In this document: piece after piece, positions 16,974 to 26,506 of the stretch | Layout of the letters: every line of letters starts with the position of its first letter | Numbering within the stretch: the stretch's first letter is position 1 | Made by a program: the position numbers and the translations under genes | Origin: Phycisphaera sp. | GTDB lineage: Bacteria > Planctomycetota > Phycisphaerae > Phycisphaerales > UBA1924 | Length of the DNA stretch: 64,000 bases | Reading direction: 5' to 3' | Assembly: GCA_020639255.1 (NCBI GenBank) | Contig: JACKGZ010000005.1 | Coordinates: forward strand, 124,001 to 188,000 | Notes under the pieces: generated by a model | What the model saw: only the letters and a program-made list of their open reading frames with translations | Told to the model about the DNA's origin: nothing | Databases searched by the model: none

Positions 16974-19900
16974 ATGCCGAACTCATCCCGGACATCCGAA
17001 TCTTCAACCAGGACCAAAGCCGCCGTGAGCAAGAAGCCCGTTCGGAAAAAGAAGCACACATCCACCCGCGCCTCGCAGGCGATCGAGCCCAAATCGAAGC
17101 CGGCGCCCTCGGCCCGATCGGAGCCCCTGCGCTCGATCCGCATCCGAGGCGCCAAGGAACACAACCTCAAGAACGTCGACCTTGATCTGCCGAGGGACGA
17201 GCTGATCGTGATGACCGGGCTCTCGGGCTCGGGCAAGAGCTCGCTCGCGTTCGACACGGTGTTCGCCGAGGGCCAGCGCAAGTACATGGAATCGCTCTCG
17301 GCGTACGCGCGGCAGTTCCTCGACCAGCTCAAGAAACCCGACGTCGAAGAGGTCGAGGGCATCCCCCCAACGATCGCCATCGAGCAGCGCTCGGCCTCGC
17401 ACAACCCGCGGTCGACCGTCGCGACGACGACGGAGATCTACGACTACCTCCGCCTGCTCTTTGCACGTTGCGGGCTGCCGGTCTCCTGGGCACCAACGAA
17501 AGCCAAGAAAGACGGCACCGTCCTCGAACGCTCGGGTCGGCACATCAGCGCCACGCCCAGCACGCAGATCGTCGATGCGATCATGGAGCTCGCCGACGGC
17601 ACGAAGCTGATGGTGCTCGCGCCCGTCGTGCGCGGCAAGAAGGGGCACCACAAGGAAGAGCTCGAGTCGCTCCACCAGCAGGGCTGGGGACGCGCCCGCG
17701 TCAACGGCAAGGTCATCGAGCTGCGCGATGCGCTCATGGCGGGCGGCGAGAACCCGCTCGACCTCGGGCGCTACCACAAGCACGACATCGAGGCGGTCGT
17801 CGATCGCATCGTCATCCGTCCGGACGGACGTCAACGCCTCGCCGAGTCGGTCGAATCGGCGCTCAAGCTCTCGGGCGGGACGGTGTTCATCTCGATCGCG
17901 GGCGAGGACGACACCTGGACCGACCGGACATACTCGACGAGCTTTGCCGACCCTGATCACCCCGAGTGCTCCCTCGAAGAGATCAGCCCGCGACTGTTCT
18001 CATTCAACTCGCCGTTCGGTGCGTGCCCGACGTGTCACGGGCTGGGCTCGATTCTGGAGTTCGACGAAGAACTCGTCGTGCCCGACATGGACAAGACGCT
18101 CGCGCGGGGCGGGATCGCGCCATGGAAGAAGAACGGCCCGGGCGGGATGATCTACCCGCGCATGCTGAGGCGCTACTGCCGAGCCGCGGGCATCGACTAC
18201 AACGCCAAGATCGCCGACCTGTCCGACGAGCAGTATGACGCGCTCATGTACGGCGGCAAGGGCTGGGACGGCGTCGTGCCCATGCTGGGCGCGTGGTTCC
18301 ACAAGACCGAGAGCCAGTGGGTCAAGGACCACCTCCACCAGTTCCAGGCCGAGCACACCTGCCCCGAGTGTCACGGCGACCGCCTGCGCATCGAGGCTTT
18401 GCACGTTTTGGTCTCATCGTCGCACAAGGCCGACACGGAGAAAGCGTTCGGTGAATCGATCATCGGGCGCGACAAGAACGACGGCTCGCAGCTCAACATC
18501 TCCGAGCTCTCACGCCTGAACATCAACGACGCCATCGCGTTCGTCGAGGGGCTGAAACTCTCGAAGGAGCAGGAGCAGATCGCCGAGCCGATCGTGAAAG
18601 AGATCGGCAACCGTTTGCGATTCCTCTCGAGCGTAGGGCTTGAGTATCTCTCGCTCGATCGGCGCACCGCAACACTTTCGGGCGGCGAGGCGCAGCGGAT
18701 CAGGCTTGCCACACAGGTCGGCTCGGGGTTGGTCGGCGCGTGCTACGTGCTCGACGAGCCGACGATCGGGCTCCACCAGCGCGACAACGACCGCCTCATC
18801 CGCACGCTGCGCCACCTGACGGACATCGGCAACACCGTGCTCGTCGTCGAGCACGACGAGGACATGATCCGGGCCGCCGACCATGTCGTCGACATCGGGC
18901 CGGGCCCGGGCGTGCACGGCGGCACGGTCGTCGCGCAGGGCACCGTCGCCGAGATCTGCAAGCACAAAGACTCGCTCACAGGGCTGTACCTCTCCGGACG
19001 CCGGAAGATCGAAGTCCCGAAGCAGCGCCGCAAGCTGAGTGAGAAGAAAGCCGTTTCGATCAAGGGCGCCAAGGAGAACAACCTCAAGAACGTTGATGTC
19101 GCCTTCCCGCTCGGCGGGATCGTGTGCGTGACAGGCGTCTCGGGCAGCGGTAAGTCGACACTCGTCAACGAGATCCTGCTCAAGGCGCTCCGCAAGGACC
19201 TGCTCGGCAGCCGCGACAAGCCCGGTGCGCACTCACGCATCGCCGGGCTCCGCCAGATCGACCGCGTGATCGAGGTCGACCAGTCGCCCATCGGACGCAC
19301 GCCCCGCTCGAACCCCGCGACGTACACCGGCATCTTCGACGAGATCCGCAAGATCTTCACCGCGACCAAGGAAGCCAAGATCCGCGGCTACAAGCCCGGA
19401 CGTTTCAGCTTCAACGTCTCGGCACAATCGGGAGGCGGGCGCTGCGAGGCGTGCCAGGGCCAGGGCCTCAAGAAGATCGAGATGCACTTCCTGCCCGACG
19501 TCTTCGTCGAGTGCGAGGTCTGCCGGGGCAGGCGGTACAACCGCGAGACGCTCGAGGTGACGTACCGCGACAAGAACATCGCCGACGTGCTCGCGCTCAC
19601 GGTCGAAGACGCCTGCTCGTTCTTCGAGAATCATCCGAAAATCCTGCGCTTCGCCGAGTGTCTGCGCGACGTCGGACTCGACTACATCACGCTCGGGCAG
19701 CCCTCGACCACGCTCTCGGGCGGCGAGGCGCAGCGCGTCAAGCTCGCCACCGAACTCGGCAAGGGCGTGCGGTACGACGGCACCGTCAGCCAGGAGCACA
19801 CGCTCTACATCCTCGACGAGCCGACGACGGGCCTGCACTTCGAGGACATCCGCAAGCTCGTCGAGGTGCTGGGAAGGCTCGCCGACACGGGCAACACGCT

Positions 19901-20072
19901 CGTCGTCATCGAGCACAACCTCGACGTGATCAAGTGCGCCGACTGGCTCATCGACCTCGGCCCCGAGGGCGGCGACCTGGGCGGCACCATCGTCGCCACC
20001 GGCACGCCGGAGGATGTGGCCAAGTCGAAGACGAGCCACACGGGGCGGTATCTGAAGGGGATGCTGAGTTAG
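16974..20072 (+). CDS. uvrA: excinuclease ABC subunit A
   Basis: A 1032-residue UvrA, the damage-sensing ATPase of nucleotide excision repair. The first 50 residues are a Lys/Ser/Thr-rich extension that most homologues lack. Walker A GLSGSGKS is at 82-89; the second ATPase domain has GVSGSGKST. Both signature motifs read LSGGEAQR. Two zinc modules are visible: CPTCHG with CPECHG, and CEACQGQG with CEVCRG. The TIGLHQRDND and TTGLHFEDI segments follow the Walker B motifs. It has the leaderless start pattern of uvrB. It ends 4 bp into the convergent YCII-like gene. Confidence 0.98.
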   Translation: MPNSSRTSESSTRTKAAVSKKPVRKKKHTSTRASQAIEPKSKPAPSARSEPLRSIRIRGAKEHNLKNVDLDLPRDELIVMTGLSGSGKSSLAFDTVFAEGQRKYMESLSAYARQFLDQLKKPDVEEVEGIPPTIAIEQRSASHNPRSTVATTTEIYDYLRLLFARCGLPVSWAPTKAKKDGTVLERSGRHISATPSTQIVDAIMELADGTKLMVLAPVVRGKKGHHKEELESLHQQGWGRARVNGKVIELRDALMAGGENPLDLGRYHKHDIEAVVDRIVIRPDGRQRLAESVESALKLSGGTVFISIAGEDDTWTDRTYSTSFADPDHPECSLEEISPRLFSFNSPFGACPTCHGLGSILEFDEELVVPDMDKTLARGGIAPWKKNGPGGMIYPRMLRRYCRAAGIDYNAKIADLSDEQYDALMYGGKGWDGVVPMLGAWFHKTESQWVKDHLHQFQAEHTCPECHGDRLRIEALHVLVSSSHKADTEKAFGESIIGRDKNDGSQLNISELSRLNINDAIAFVEGLKLSKEQEQIAEPIVKEIGNRLRFLSSVGLEYLSLDRRTATLSGGEAQRIRLATQVGSGLVGACYVLDEPTIGLHQRDNDRLIRTLRHLTDIGNTVLVVEHDEDMIRAADHVVDIGPGPGVHGGTVVAQGTVAEICKHKDSLTGLYLSGRRKIEVPKQRRKLSEKKAVSIKGAKENNLKNVDVAFPLGGIVCVTGVSGSGKSTLVNEILLKALRKDLLGSRDKPGAHSRIAGLRQIDRVIEVDQSPIGRTPRSNPATYTGIFDEIRKIFTATKEAKIRGYKPGRFSFNVSAQSGGGRCEACQGQGLKKIEMHFLPDVFVECEVCRGRRYNRETLEVTYRDKNIADVLALTVEDACSFFENHPKILRFAECLRDVGLDYITLGQPSTTLSGGEAQRVKLATELGKGVRYDGTVSQEHTLYILDEPTTGLHFEDIRKLVEVLGRLADTGNTLVVIEHNLDVIKCADWLIDLGPEGGDLGGTIVATGTPEDVAKSKTSHTGRYLKGMLS

Positions 20073-20776
20073 CCGCGGCTCAGGATCTGTTGAATACGCT
20101 TAGAACCGAACCATTTTCGGAATTCCCAATTGCCGCCGAGCGGTTCCGCAACTTTCCGCGCGTCCTCCTCATTTTCGGCATCGAGCCAGAGGAGGATCTC
20201 ATCGGACTCGTCCTCGCCCGAGGCGTGGAGGCGGGCGACAAATAAGACACCATCGGCTTTACTCGCCTCTTGATACCTCTGTTCGTCATACTCCGTTCTT
20301 GCGTGCATGTAGTATCTTGGAACCAGTCTGTCGATCGATTCGAGATCCTGAGCCCCATTCGATACGTCCTCATCAGCACGACGTGATTGGAGCAGACTCT
20401 CCAGCGAGACGTTGGCGGTCATCCTGCATGCCGAGAGCATGAGAAAGCCGGATTCGCATCCCGGCTCTGACTCCATGAGCTCAATCGCGACCCACGGCTC
20501 GCTCTCATGCAACACATAAAAACCCACAACGCCGTCACCGGGTTCATACGCTCCGCTGATACTGATCTTGTCATCCTGAAGAAGACTCTGCTTGTTCTCG
20601 AAATTTCCACGGAACGCTTCCATTTTCTCCACAGACGTATATTCCCTTGAGCCGTCCGTACTGAGCGACACGAGCACATACTCATAAGGCTCGGCATTCT
20701 CGATCGGCTGCTGCGCCGCTGCCGAACCTAGCATTGCGATTGAAGCAAAGATTGCGGCGTTTCGGATTCTGAGCAT
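20069..20776 (-). CDS. exported YCII-like protein, paralogue 1
   Basis: A 235-residue protein. ATG 20776 is chosen because the next residues form a signal peptide (RIRNAAIFASIAMLGSAAAQ); an upstream in-frame ATG at 20812 would hide it. The fold pattern YEYVLVSLST ... FRGNFENKQSLLQDDKI ... GAYEPG recalls the YCII domain, but active-site residues are degraded. The C-terminal half repeats a DGVLFVARLHASGEDESDEI block shared with the next gene upstream. It is one of two tandem copies; this one has diverged further. Function is unknown. Confidence 0.68.
   Translation of the reverse strand: MLRIRNAAIFASIAMLGSAAAQQPIENAEPYEYVLVSLSTDGSREYTSVEKMEAFRGNFENKQSLLQDDKISISGAYEPGDGVVGFYVLHESEPWVAIELMESEPGCESGFLMLSACRMTANVSLESLLQSRRADEDVSNGAQDLESIDRLVPRYYMHARTEYDEQRYQEASKADGVLFVARLHASGEDESDEILLWLDAENEEDARKVAEPLGGNWEFRKWFGSKRIQQILSRG
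20181..20239 (-). repeat. copy 1 of 59-bp duplicated coding segment
   Basis: Matches 20943-21001 at 57 of 59 positions. The match lies in the same reading frame of two tandem paralogous genes. Confidence 0.8.
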
Positions 20777-20839
20777 GGCTGGTTCTATGGTTTGCCACAC
20801 ATCTGGTTGCATCCAACTGGCTGTGCAGATGGCCGTCGC

Positions 20840-21559
20840 CTAGTCCAGCAAGCCGATCGCCTTCGACCCATACCACCCGTGCAGCGTCCACTCATCCCCG
20901 AGCCCGCTCGTGATCTCCTTCGCGGCGTCCTCGTTCTCGGCGTCGAGCCAGAGGAGGATCTCGTCGGACTCGTCCTCGCCCGAGCCGTGGAGGCGGGCGA
21001 CGATGAGGACACCCTCGGCCTTGCTCGCTTGTTCGTAGAGCTTCTCATCGAACGAAGCCGAGGCGAGCACGTACGCACGGGCGTTTGCGCCGGGGGGCGG
21101 GTTCTCGCCGAGCTCTTCGAGGGCCTTCATGTCGAGCTCGTGGAGCTTGGTGAGCGGCTCGTCCGTCGTCAGAAGGTGCGGGGTCAGCTTGAACACGCCG
21201 GCCTGGTAGGTCGGATCGGTCTCGGCGTGGGCCATGCCTTCTTCGATGGTCTCGGCGTCGAAGACAAACAGCCCGCGGTGGTCTGGCTTCGCCAGCGGCG
21301 GTCCGAACGGCCCCGCGATGAGCAGGTCGCCGGCAGCTGCCATCCGGCGCATGTTCGAGAAGTGCCCGCCGAAGGCTTCGCGTTGCTCGTCGGGCGTGAG
21401 GTCAGTCGCCTCGCCCGTCGTGATGAAAACGAAGACGTAGTCGCGGGGTTTATCCTGGGGTAAGTTTGCCATAACAATCCTGCCACCGAAGAGCATCACG
21501 CCTGCAAAGAGCACGAGAAAGACAACGAGGGCAGTCAAAACGAAGCGTGGAAAGTTCAT
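20840..21559 (-). CDS. membrane-anchored YCII-like protein, paralogue 2
   Basis: A 239-residue protein with an N-terminal signal anchor (about 5-30, RFVLTALVVFLVLFAGVMLF). A YCII/DGPF-like domain follows at about 38-135: RDYVFVFITTGEA, RRMAAAGDLLIAGPFG and AETDPTYQAGVF. Known YCII-domain proteins are small dehydrochlorinase-like or signalling proteins, usually cytoplasmic, so the anchor is unusual. The C-terminal 80 residues match the neighbouring paralogue very closely. TAGAAT ends 6 nt before the ATG and there is no Shine-Dalgarno. Confidence 0.75.
   Translation of the reverse strand: MNFPRFVLTALVVFLVLFAGVMLFGGRIVMANLPQDKPRDYVFVFITTGEATDLTPDEQREAFGGHFSNMRRMAAAGDLLIAGPFGPPLAKPDHRGLFVFDAETIEEGMAHAETDPTYQAGVFKLTPHLLTTDEPLTKLHELDMKALEELGENPPPGANARAYVLASASFDEKLYEQASKAEGVLIVARLHGSGEDESDEILLWLDAENEDAAKEITSGLGDEWTLHGWYGSKAIGLLD
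20943..21001 (-). repeat. copy 2 of 59-bp duplicated coding segment
   Basis: Partner of 20181-20239 with two mismatches. Strong nucleotide identity confined to this block suggests recent gene conversion or strong constraint. Confidence 0.8.
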
Positions 21560-21565
21560 AACTAG

Positions 21566-21571
21566 ATTCTA
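21566..21571 (-). promoter_or_regulatory. TAGAAT -10-like element of YCII-like paralogue 2
   Basis: TAGAAT on the minus strand (5 of 6 consensus bases) lies 6 nt before the start codon. It is the closest match to a classical -10 box among the leaderless candidates. Confidence 0.5.
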
Positions 21572-21596
21572 CAGGCAACCCGGATCGATGTCTGCA

Positions 21597-21602
21597 TATC
21601 CT
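21597..21602 (+). promoter_or_regulatory. TATCCT -10-like element of the HIT-like gene
   Basis: TATCCT ends 5 nt before the ATG at 21608, with no ribosome binding site. Confidence 0.4.
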
Positions 21603-21607
21603 GCGGC

Positions 21608-22066
21608 ATGGGTGTGATTTCGGATCGAGTCAAAATGTGCCGGGCAGAAGAGCACCCGCTGATTCTGGCGCGGATGCCCTCGGGCTACGCGGTTTTGAAC
21701 GACAACCAGCCCGAGGCAATCGCGGGGTGCTGCGTGCTGCTGCCAGATCCGGTCGTACCGAGCGTGAACGATCTGGATGCCAAGGCCCGGGCACGGTTCA
21801 TGGCCGACTTCCTGCTCCTCGGCGATGCGGTGCTCGCGGCGACCGGGGCCGAGCGGATCAACTACCTGATCCTGTGCAACATGGCCCCCGAGCTGCATGC
21901 GCACGTCATCCCCCGCTTTGCGCGCGAAGACCCGGCGAAACGTCGGCTCGGCCCGTTCGAGGCGTACGACTTCGGCTCGTCAGCCAAGTGCGAGCCCGAT
22001 GAGGCCCACTGCGAACTCCTGGGGCGGATCCGGTCGGAAATCGAGGCCCGGCTCGGTGCGCGGTAG
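21608..22066 (+). CDS. HIT-like nucleotide-binding protein
   Basis: A 152-residue protein of the histidine-triad superfamily. The core is NYLILCNMAPELHAHVIPRF, where H97 and H99 correspond to the last two histidines of the HIT motif. The first histidine of the triad is replaced, so hydrolase activity on nucleoside phosphates may be altered. The N-terminal half has the beta-strand pattern GYAVLNDNQP and GCCVLLPDPVV expected of the fold. Its TAG stop opens the -10-like box of the next gene. Confidence 0.72.
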   Translation: MGVISDRVKMCRAEEHPLILARMPSGYAVLNDNQPEAIAGCCVLLPDPVVPSVNDLDAKARARFMADFLLLGDAVLAATGAERINYLILCNMAPELHAHVIPRFAREDPAKRRLGPFEAYDFGSSAKCEPDEAHCELLGRIRSEIEARLGAR

Positions 22067-22069
22067 ACT
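22064..22069 (+). promoter_or_regulatory. TAGACT -10-like element before the gene at 22079
   Basis: TAGACT begins with the stop codon of the HIT-like gene and ends 9 nt before the next ATG. The same hexamer precedes bioY. Confidence 0.35.
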
Positions 22070-22078
22070 CGGGCCCAC

Positions 22079-22798
22079 ATGGTCAAGGCGTACCTCATCT
22101 TCGTGCTGATCGCGATGTCGGCGATCATTGTTGGGAGTCGGTGGCTGCCGTGGTGGGCGGCCCTCATCCTGATCCCCGGCTCGTTCCTGTTCTTCATCTG
22201 GCTCGCGATCGCGCTGATCAAGTTCGGCGCGCGCAGGCTCATGCAGACTTCGCTCGAGGATCAGTCGATTGTGCTGCGCAACGCGACGGTGACTGTCCAC
22301 AGCGTCAATCGTTGCGAAGCACCGACAGATTCAAACGCCTTTGATGAGGAGGAAGGCGAACCAATCGATCTCTCGGTGCTCGGCGATCGGTTCGTGTGCG
22401 TCGACATGACGGTGCATCCAGATCCGGCGAGTGTCGCAGATTCACGAGAAAGAATCGAAGAAGTCGGAGGCATGTGGTACCCGGTGTTGCTGTCGCTCAT
22501 GGAGCCGGGCGTGGTGATCGATCCGAAGCGGCAGGGTGTGATGGCGATTTTCTCGATCCCGCAGGCGAGGCCGCTCAGGGTCGAACGGGTCGACGCTGAG
22601 GGCCTCACCTTCGGGCGCAAGATGAACGAGGACGATGATCTACAGATCGATGGGCCGGCGCGTGTGCGTGTGACGTTCGCCGTGCCGGATCAGCTCGCCG
22701 GGCGCGTCGCGGTGCGCTACCACCTGCTCGAGTTGGCGGAGATCACGCTGCCGGCGCACAGCCCGAGGCTGATTGAAGGTGAGACGATCGAAGACTAG
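22079..22798 (+). CDS. two-span membrane protein of unknown function
   Basis: A 239-residue protein. Two membrane spans form an N-terminal hairpin (about 5-22 and 25-47, the second being WWAALILIPGSFLFFIWLAI). The remaining 185 residues are a soluble, mostly beta domain with an acidic loop (DEEEGEP) and a VPDQLAGRVAVRYHLLELAE strand near the end. I do not recognise a family. It follows the HIT-like gene by 12 bp and overlaps the stop of the convergent small gene by 4 bp. Confidence 0.65.
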   Translation: MVKAYLIFVLIAMSAIIVGSRWLPWWAALILIPGSFLFFIWLAIALIKFGARRLMQTSLEDQSIVLRNATVTVHSVNRCEAPTDSNAFDEEEGEPIDLSVLGDRFVCVDMTVHPDPASVADSRERIEEVGGMWYPVLLSLMEPGVVIDPKRQGVMAIFSIPQARPLRVERVDAEGLTFGRKMNEDDDLQIDGPARVRVTFAVPDQLAGRVAVRYHLLELAEITLPAHSPRLIEGETIED

Positions 22799-23100
22799 TG
22801 CCAGGAACCGGTGCGCATGCAGGCGTCGAGACCCGGCATCCAGAGACGGGCGGTCGAGGCGTCGAAGCACTCGGGCAGAGGATTGGGGACACTGGCACCC
22901 TCGCTCGGTGCAATGAGACACTCGACGAGGCTGATCGTCACCTGCTCGGGCGGGCGGACGCCCCCGGACCAGTACTCGTAGTCATGGAAGCTGAGTCGGA
23001 CGGTAAAAAAGACCGGGCGGCCAGTGTCTGGTTTCATCTCGACCTGGTGGGACCAGCCCTGGGCGGTGTCTTCTTCGTGTGTGACGCGGACGGCGGTCAT
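22795..23100 (-). CDS. small conserved-looking hypothetical protein
   Basis: A 101-residue protein with no recognised family. GGGGGA lies about 6 nt before the ATG at 23100, supporting that start over an in-frame ATG at 23145. The sequence has amphipathic strands (PVFFTVRLSFHDYEYWSGG, PEQVTISLVECLI), two further cysteines near the end and a WMPGLDAC segment. The composition looks like a real folded protein, not an antisense artefact. It is divergent from the MacB-type permease gene with 90 bp between them. Confidence 0.55.
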   Translation of the reverse strand: MTAVRVTHEEDTAQGWSHQVEMKPDTGRPVFFTVRLSFHDYEYWSGGVRPPEQVTISLVECLIAPSEGASVPNPLPECFDASTARLWMPGLDACMRTGSWH

Positions 23101-23190
23101 CGGAGATCCCCCGCTCGCCACCGGAGAGGCTTTGGGTGGTAGCATCCTGCGGGCGTAGTTCGCCCTCGGCTCAAGGGGATCCTGTTCGAG

Positions 23191-24519
23191 ATGACGTTCC
23201 TGCTCGAAACCATTCGGCTTGGGCTCTCTAATCTGCGCCTGCACATGCTCCGGTCGTTCCTCACGGCCCTTGGCATCATCATCGGCGTCTCGGCGGTCGT
23301 CACGATGGTTTCCATCGGCGAAGGCTCCAAAGCCCAGGCCCTGATGCAGATCGAGCGGCTCGGCGCCCGGAACATCATTATTCGCTCCCAGAAGCCGCCG
23401 CAGGCCGATCAGCAGGGCCAGAGCAACCAGAGCTTCACCTCGAAATTCGGCCTGACCCGCACCGACCTCGGCGTCATCGAGGAGATGTTCCCCCACGCGA
23501 CCGCGATCGTGCCGCTCAAGGAGCTCGGCTCGCAGGTGCTCCGGGGCGACAAACGCAAGACGAGCCAGGCCTTCGGCACGACGCCAGACATGTTCGAGGT
23601 CGCGCAGCTCAAGCTCGAACGCGGTCGGTACCTCACGCAGGCGGACCTCGACGCGCGGGCGATGGTGTGCGTGATCGGGTCGGAGATCGCCAAGGAGTTC
23701 TTCCATCTCGAAGACCCGGTTGGCGAGACGCTCCGGATCGATGAGAAGACATTCAAAGTCATCGGCGTGCTCGCCCCGATCGGGCTCTCGGGCGGCGCGG
23801 GCGCGGCCCTGGTCGGGCGCGATCTGAATCTCGACGTCCATATCCCGATGACGACGGCCCGCGCAACGTTCGGCGACATGGTCGTCCGGCGCGGCTCGGG
23901 CACGTTCCAGGCGAGCGAGGTCGAGGTCGCCGAGGTGTACGTCCAGAGCGCCGGGCGCGAGGATGTGCTGACGGACGCCGACCTGATGCGCCGATTGCTG
24001 GAGGTGCGTCACCCCAAGATGGAGGACATCGGGCTGATCGTGCCGTACGAGCTACTCGAGGAAGCGCGGCGTCAGGCGCTGACGTGGACCGTGACGCTGA
24101 GCGCCATCGCGGGGATTTCGCTCCTCGTGGGCGGCATCGGGATCATGAACATCATGCTCGCCAATGTCACCGAACGCACGCGTGAGATCGGCATCCGCCG
24201 ATCGCTCGGCGCGACGCGCAAGCACATCGTCTGGCAGTTCCTCGTCGAGACGGGCGTCTTGAGCATGATCGGCGGGCTCGTTGGCATCGGCGTGGGCGTC
24301 GGTGGGAGTCTGCTCATCGGCTGGGTGACCCCCACACTTCCGACCTGGCCCGTGATCGGGAAGCTGGTGCCACCGGACGTGCAGGCGCCGATCGCGCTGA
24401 CGCCATGGTCGATGATCGTCGCCTTCACGGTCGCGTCGCTGACGGGCTTGATCTTCGGGTTGTACCCCGCGATGAAGGCCTCGAAGCAGGATCCAATCGT
24501 GGCGTTGCGGCATGACTGA
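23191..24519 (+). CDS. MacB-type ABC transporter permease
   Basis: A 442-residue permease with one N-terminal span (about 21-43, LTALGIIIGVSAVVTMVSIG). A large periplasmic MacB_PCD-like domain (45-300) follows. The FtsX domain has three spans near 297-320, 345-375 and 395-425, with ERTREIGIRRSLGATRKHI between the first two. The end DPIVALRHD is typical. MacB-type complexes export peptides, toxins or lipids. No ATPase or periplasmic adaptor is adjacent, so partners are encoded elsewhere. AAGGGGA precedes the ATG. Confidence 0.92.
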   Translation: MTFLLETIRLGLSNLRLHMLRSFLTALGIIIGVSAVVTMVSIGEGSKAQALMQIERLGARNIIIRSQKPPQADQQGQSNQSFTSKFGLTRTDLGVIEEMFPHATAIVPLKELGSQVLRGDKRKTSQAFGTTPDMFEVAQLKLERGRYLTQADLDARAMVCVIGSEIAKEFFHLEDPVGETLRIDEKTFKVIGVLAPIGLSGGAGAALVGRDLNLDVHIPMTTARATFGDMVVRRGSGTFQASEVEVAEVYVQSAGREDVLTDADLMRRLLEVRHPKMEDIGLIVPYELLEEARRQALTWTVTLSAIAGISLLVGGIGIMNIMLANVTERTREIGIRRSLGATRKHIVWQFLVETGVLSMIGGLVGIGVGVGGSLLIGWVTPTLPTWPVIGKLVPPDVQAPIALTPWSMIVAFTVASLTGLIFGLYPAMKASKQDPIVALRHD

Positions 24520-24573
24520 TTTAGAGCCGAGCAAGGTTCGATAACGATCTGCATCCAAGCTTCCAGAGCCCTT

Positions 24574-24585
24574 TCAGATATCTGA
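24574..24585. promoter_or_regulatory. 12-bp perfect palindrome upstream of PEP-CTERM-like gene
   Basis: TCAGATATCTGA is a perfect palindrome about 80 nt before the start at 24668. The TAGCGT box of that gene lies at about 24621. It could bind a dimeric regulator, but 12 bp can arise by chance. Confidence 0.25.
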
Positions 24586-24667
24586 GTGCGATTTTGTCTT
24601 TGAGCCGCCGCTCGCATGATGTAGCGTGGGCACTCCCTTCCAATTGAGGCTGAGAGGAGAGAGAGCC

Positions 24668-25294
24668 ATGCCGAAGAAATCGCTGTTTGTCAGTCTGTCT
24701 ATCGCTTGTGTCGGCGCGGCGCACGCTGACTTTCCCGACTGGTCGAACGTCACGCTCAACGGAAGCAACCCCTTTACATACACCGATCCGCTGCTGGGCG
24801 AGGTAACGCTGACCTATTCAGGCAATTTCAAGAATGAAGGTATCGTGACGAACTGGGGCTCGACGCACCTGATCGGGCTCGGTGAACGCGGTACAGGCTT
24901 GGGCATTCTGACCGTCGAGTGGGAGAACCCGATCACATCGCTCGACATCCGCGCGTACGACCTCGATCTTGGCGAACGCGACGACTTTGTGATCCAGAGC
25001 GGCACCACACTCTCGCTCGTGGAAGCCAGCCCATTTGGGCCGGCGAACCCGCTCAGCGGACTCCGACTCAGCGGCGTCGCCAGCGACCTGCCCAACGCGG
25101 CCTCCGACAACTACGCGACCGTCCGCATTGCGGGCGATGCTTTCACGAGCTTCGGCGTCGAGTTTGCACGCCCGGGCTCTGAGAGCGGCGGGCATGCACT
25201 CTCGTTCGGGGACGCGGTCGTGCCCGCCCCGGCTTCGTGCGTGCTGATCGCCCTCGGATGTGCGCCCACCTTCGGTCGGCACCGGCGTCGCTGA
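24668..25294 (+). CDS. secreted protein with degenerate PEP-CTERM-like tail
   Basis: A 208-residue exported protein. The start is set by a purine-rich GAGGAGAGAGAG site and a signal peptide (KKSLFVSLSIACVGAAHA, residues 3-20). The body is beta-rich, resembling the carbohydrate-binding type seen in PEP-CTERM proteins (LGILTVEWENPITSLDIRAYD). The end VPAPASCVLIALGCAPTFG followed by HRRR is a weakened sorting signal. It is 148 bp after the permease gene, with only the palindrome between. The stop is 20 bp from the infC terminator. Confidence 0.7.
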   Translation: MPKKSLFVSLSIACVGAAHADFPDWSNVTLNGSNPFTYTDPLLGEVTLTYSGNFKNEGIVTNWGSTHLIGLGERGTGLGILTVEWENPITSLDIRAYDLDLGERDDFVIQSGTTLSLVEASPFGPANPLSGLRLSGVASDLPNAASDNYATVRIAGDAFTSFGVEFARPGSESGGHALSFGDAVVPAPASCVLIALGCAPTFGRHRRR

Positions 25295-25314
25295 AATCGA
25301 GACATTGAGCCGAC

Positions 25315-25352
25315 AAAAAAGCACCGGAAGATGCGGCTGCATCTCCCGGTGC
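25315..25352 (-). terminator. rho-independent terminator of infC
   Basis: On the minus strand a 7-bp plus 6-bp stem (GCACCGG/CCGGTGC and AGATGC/GCATCT, one mismatch between) with a 4-nt loop is followed by six T residues (A at 25315-25320 on the plus strand). It lies 21 nt after the infC stop and is the clearest intrinsic terminator in the window. The convergent gene ends just before it. Confidence 0.88.
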
Positions 25353-25372
25353 CTTGTGCCTTAGGCCTCGTG

Positions 25373-26176
<804 letters not shown>

Positions 26177-26506
26177 GAGTCTGACTCCGAATTCGGTCGC
26201 GGCGTTTCCATGACCCCCGGCAGCGGCGACCATCGGCGCCGGGGCTCGCTTTCAAACTTGTACGAATGGCCGGATCACGGCGTTGAGTACTCACACATCC
26301 AGGCAACGCCCGTGGCGATGAGTTCAGAAATACCATCGACATGTACGAAGCCGCGGATCATGAAGAGCGGCAAACCGCGTGCCGACACGAAGCACACGGG
26401 CAATTCACGGTAGGAATATGTTCAGGCGTCGGCCTTGTCATCTGCCAGAGGGTAAGCCCTTTGGGCCTGTCCGACAAGGAAAACCCGGGCTGGAACGCCT
26501 CGAACG
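26177..26506. other. 330-bp gap between kinase and infC
   Basis: No gene is supported here. The 3' part carries GGAG at 26185-26188 and probably the infC leader. A short hairpin (AGGCCC-AAA-GGGCTT read leftward, about 26456-26470) has no T tract. Start codon, promoter and any regulatory structure of infC must lie in this stretch. Confidence 0.5.
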
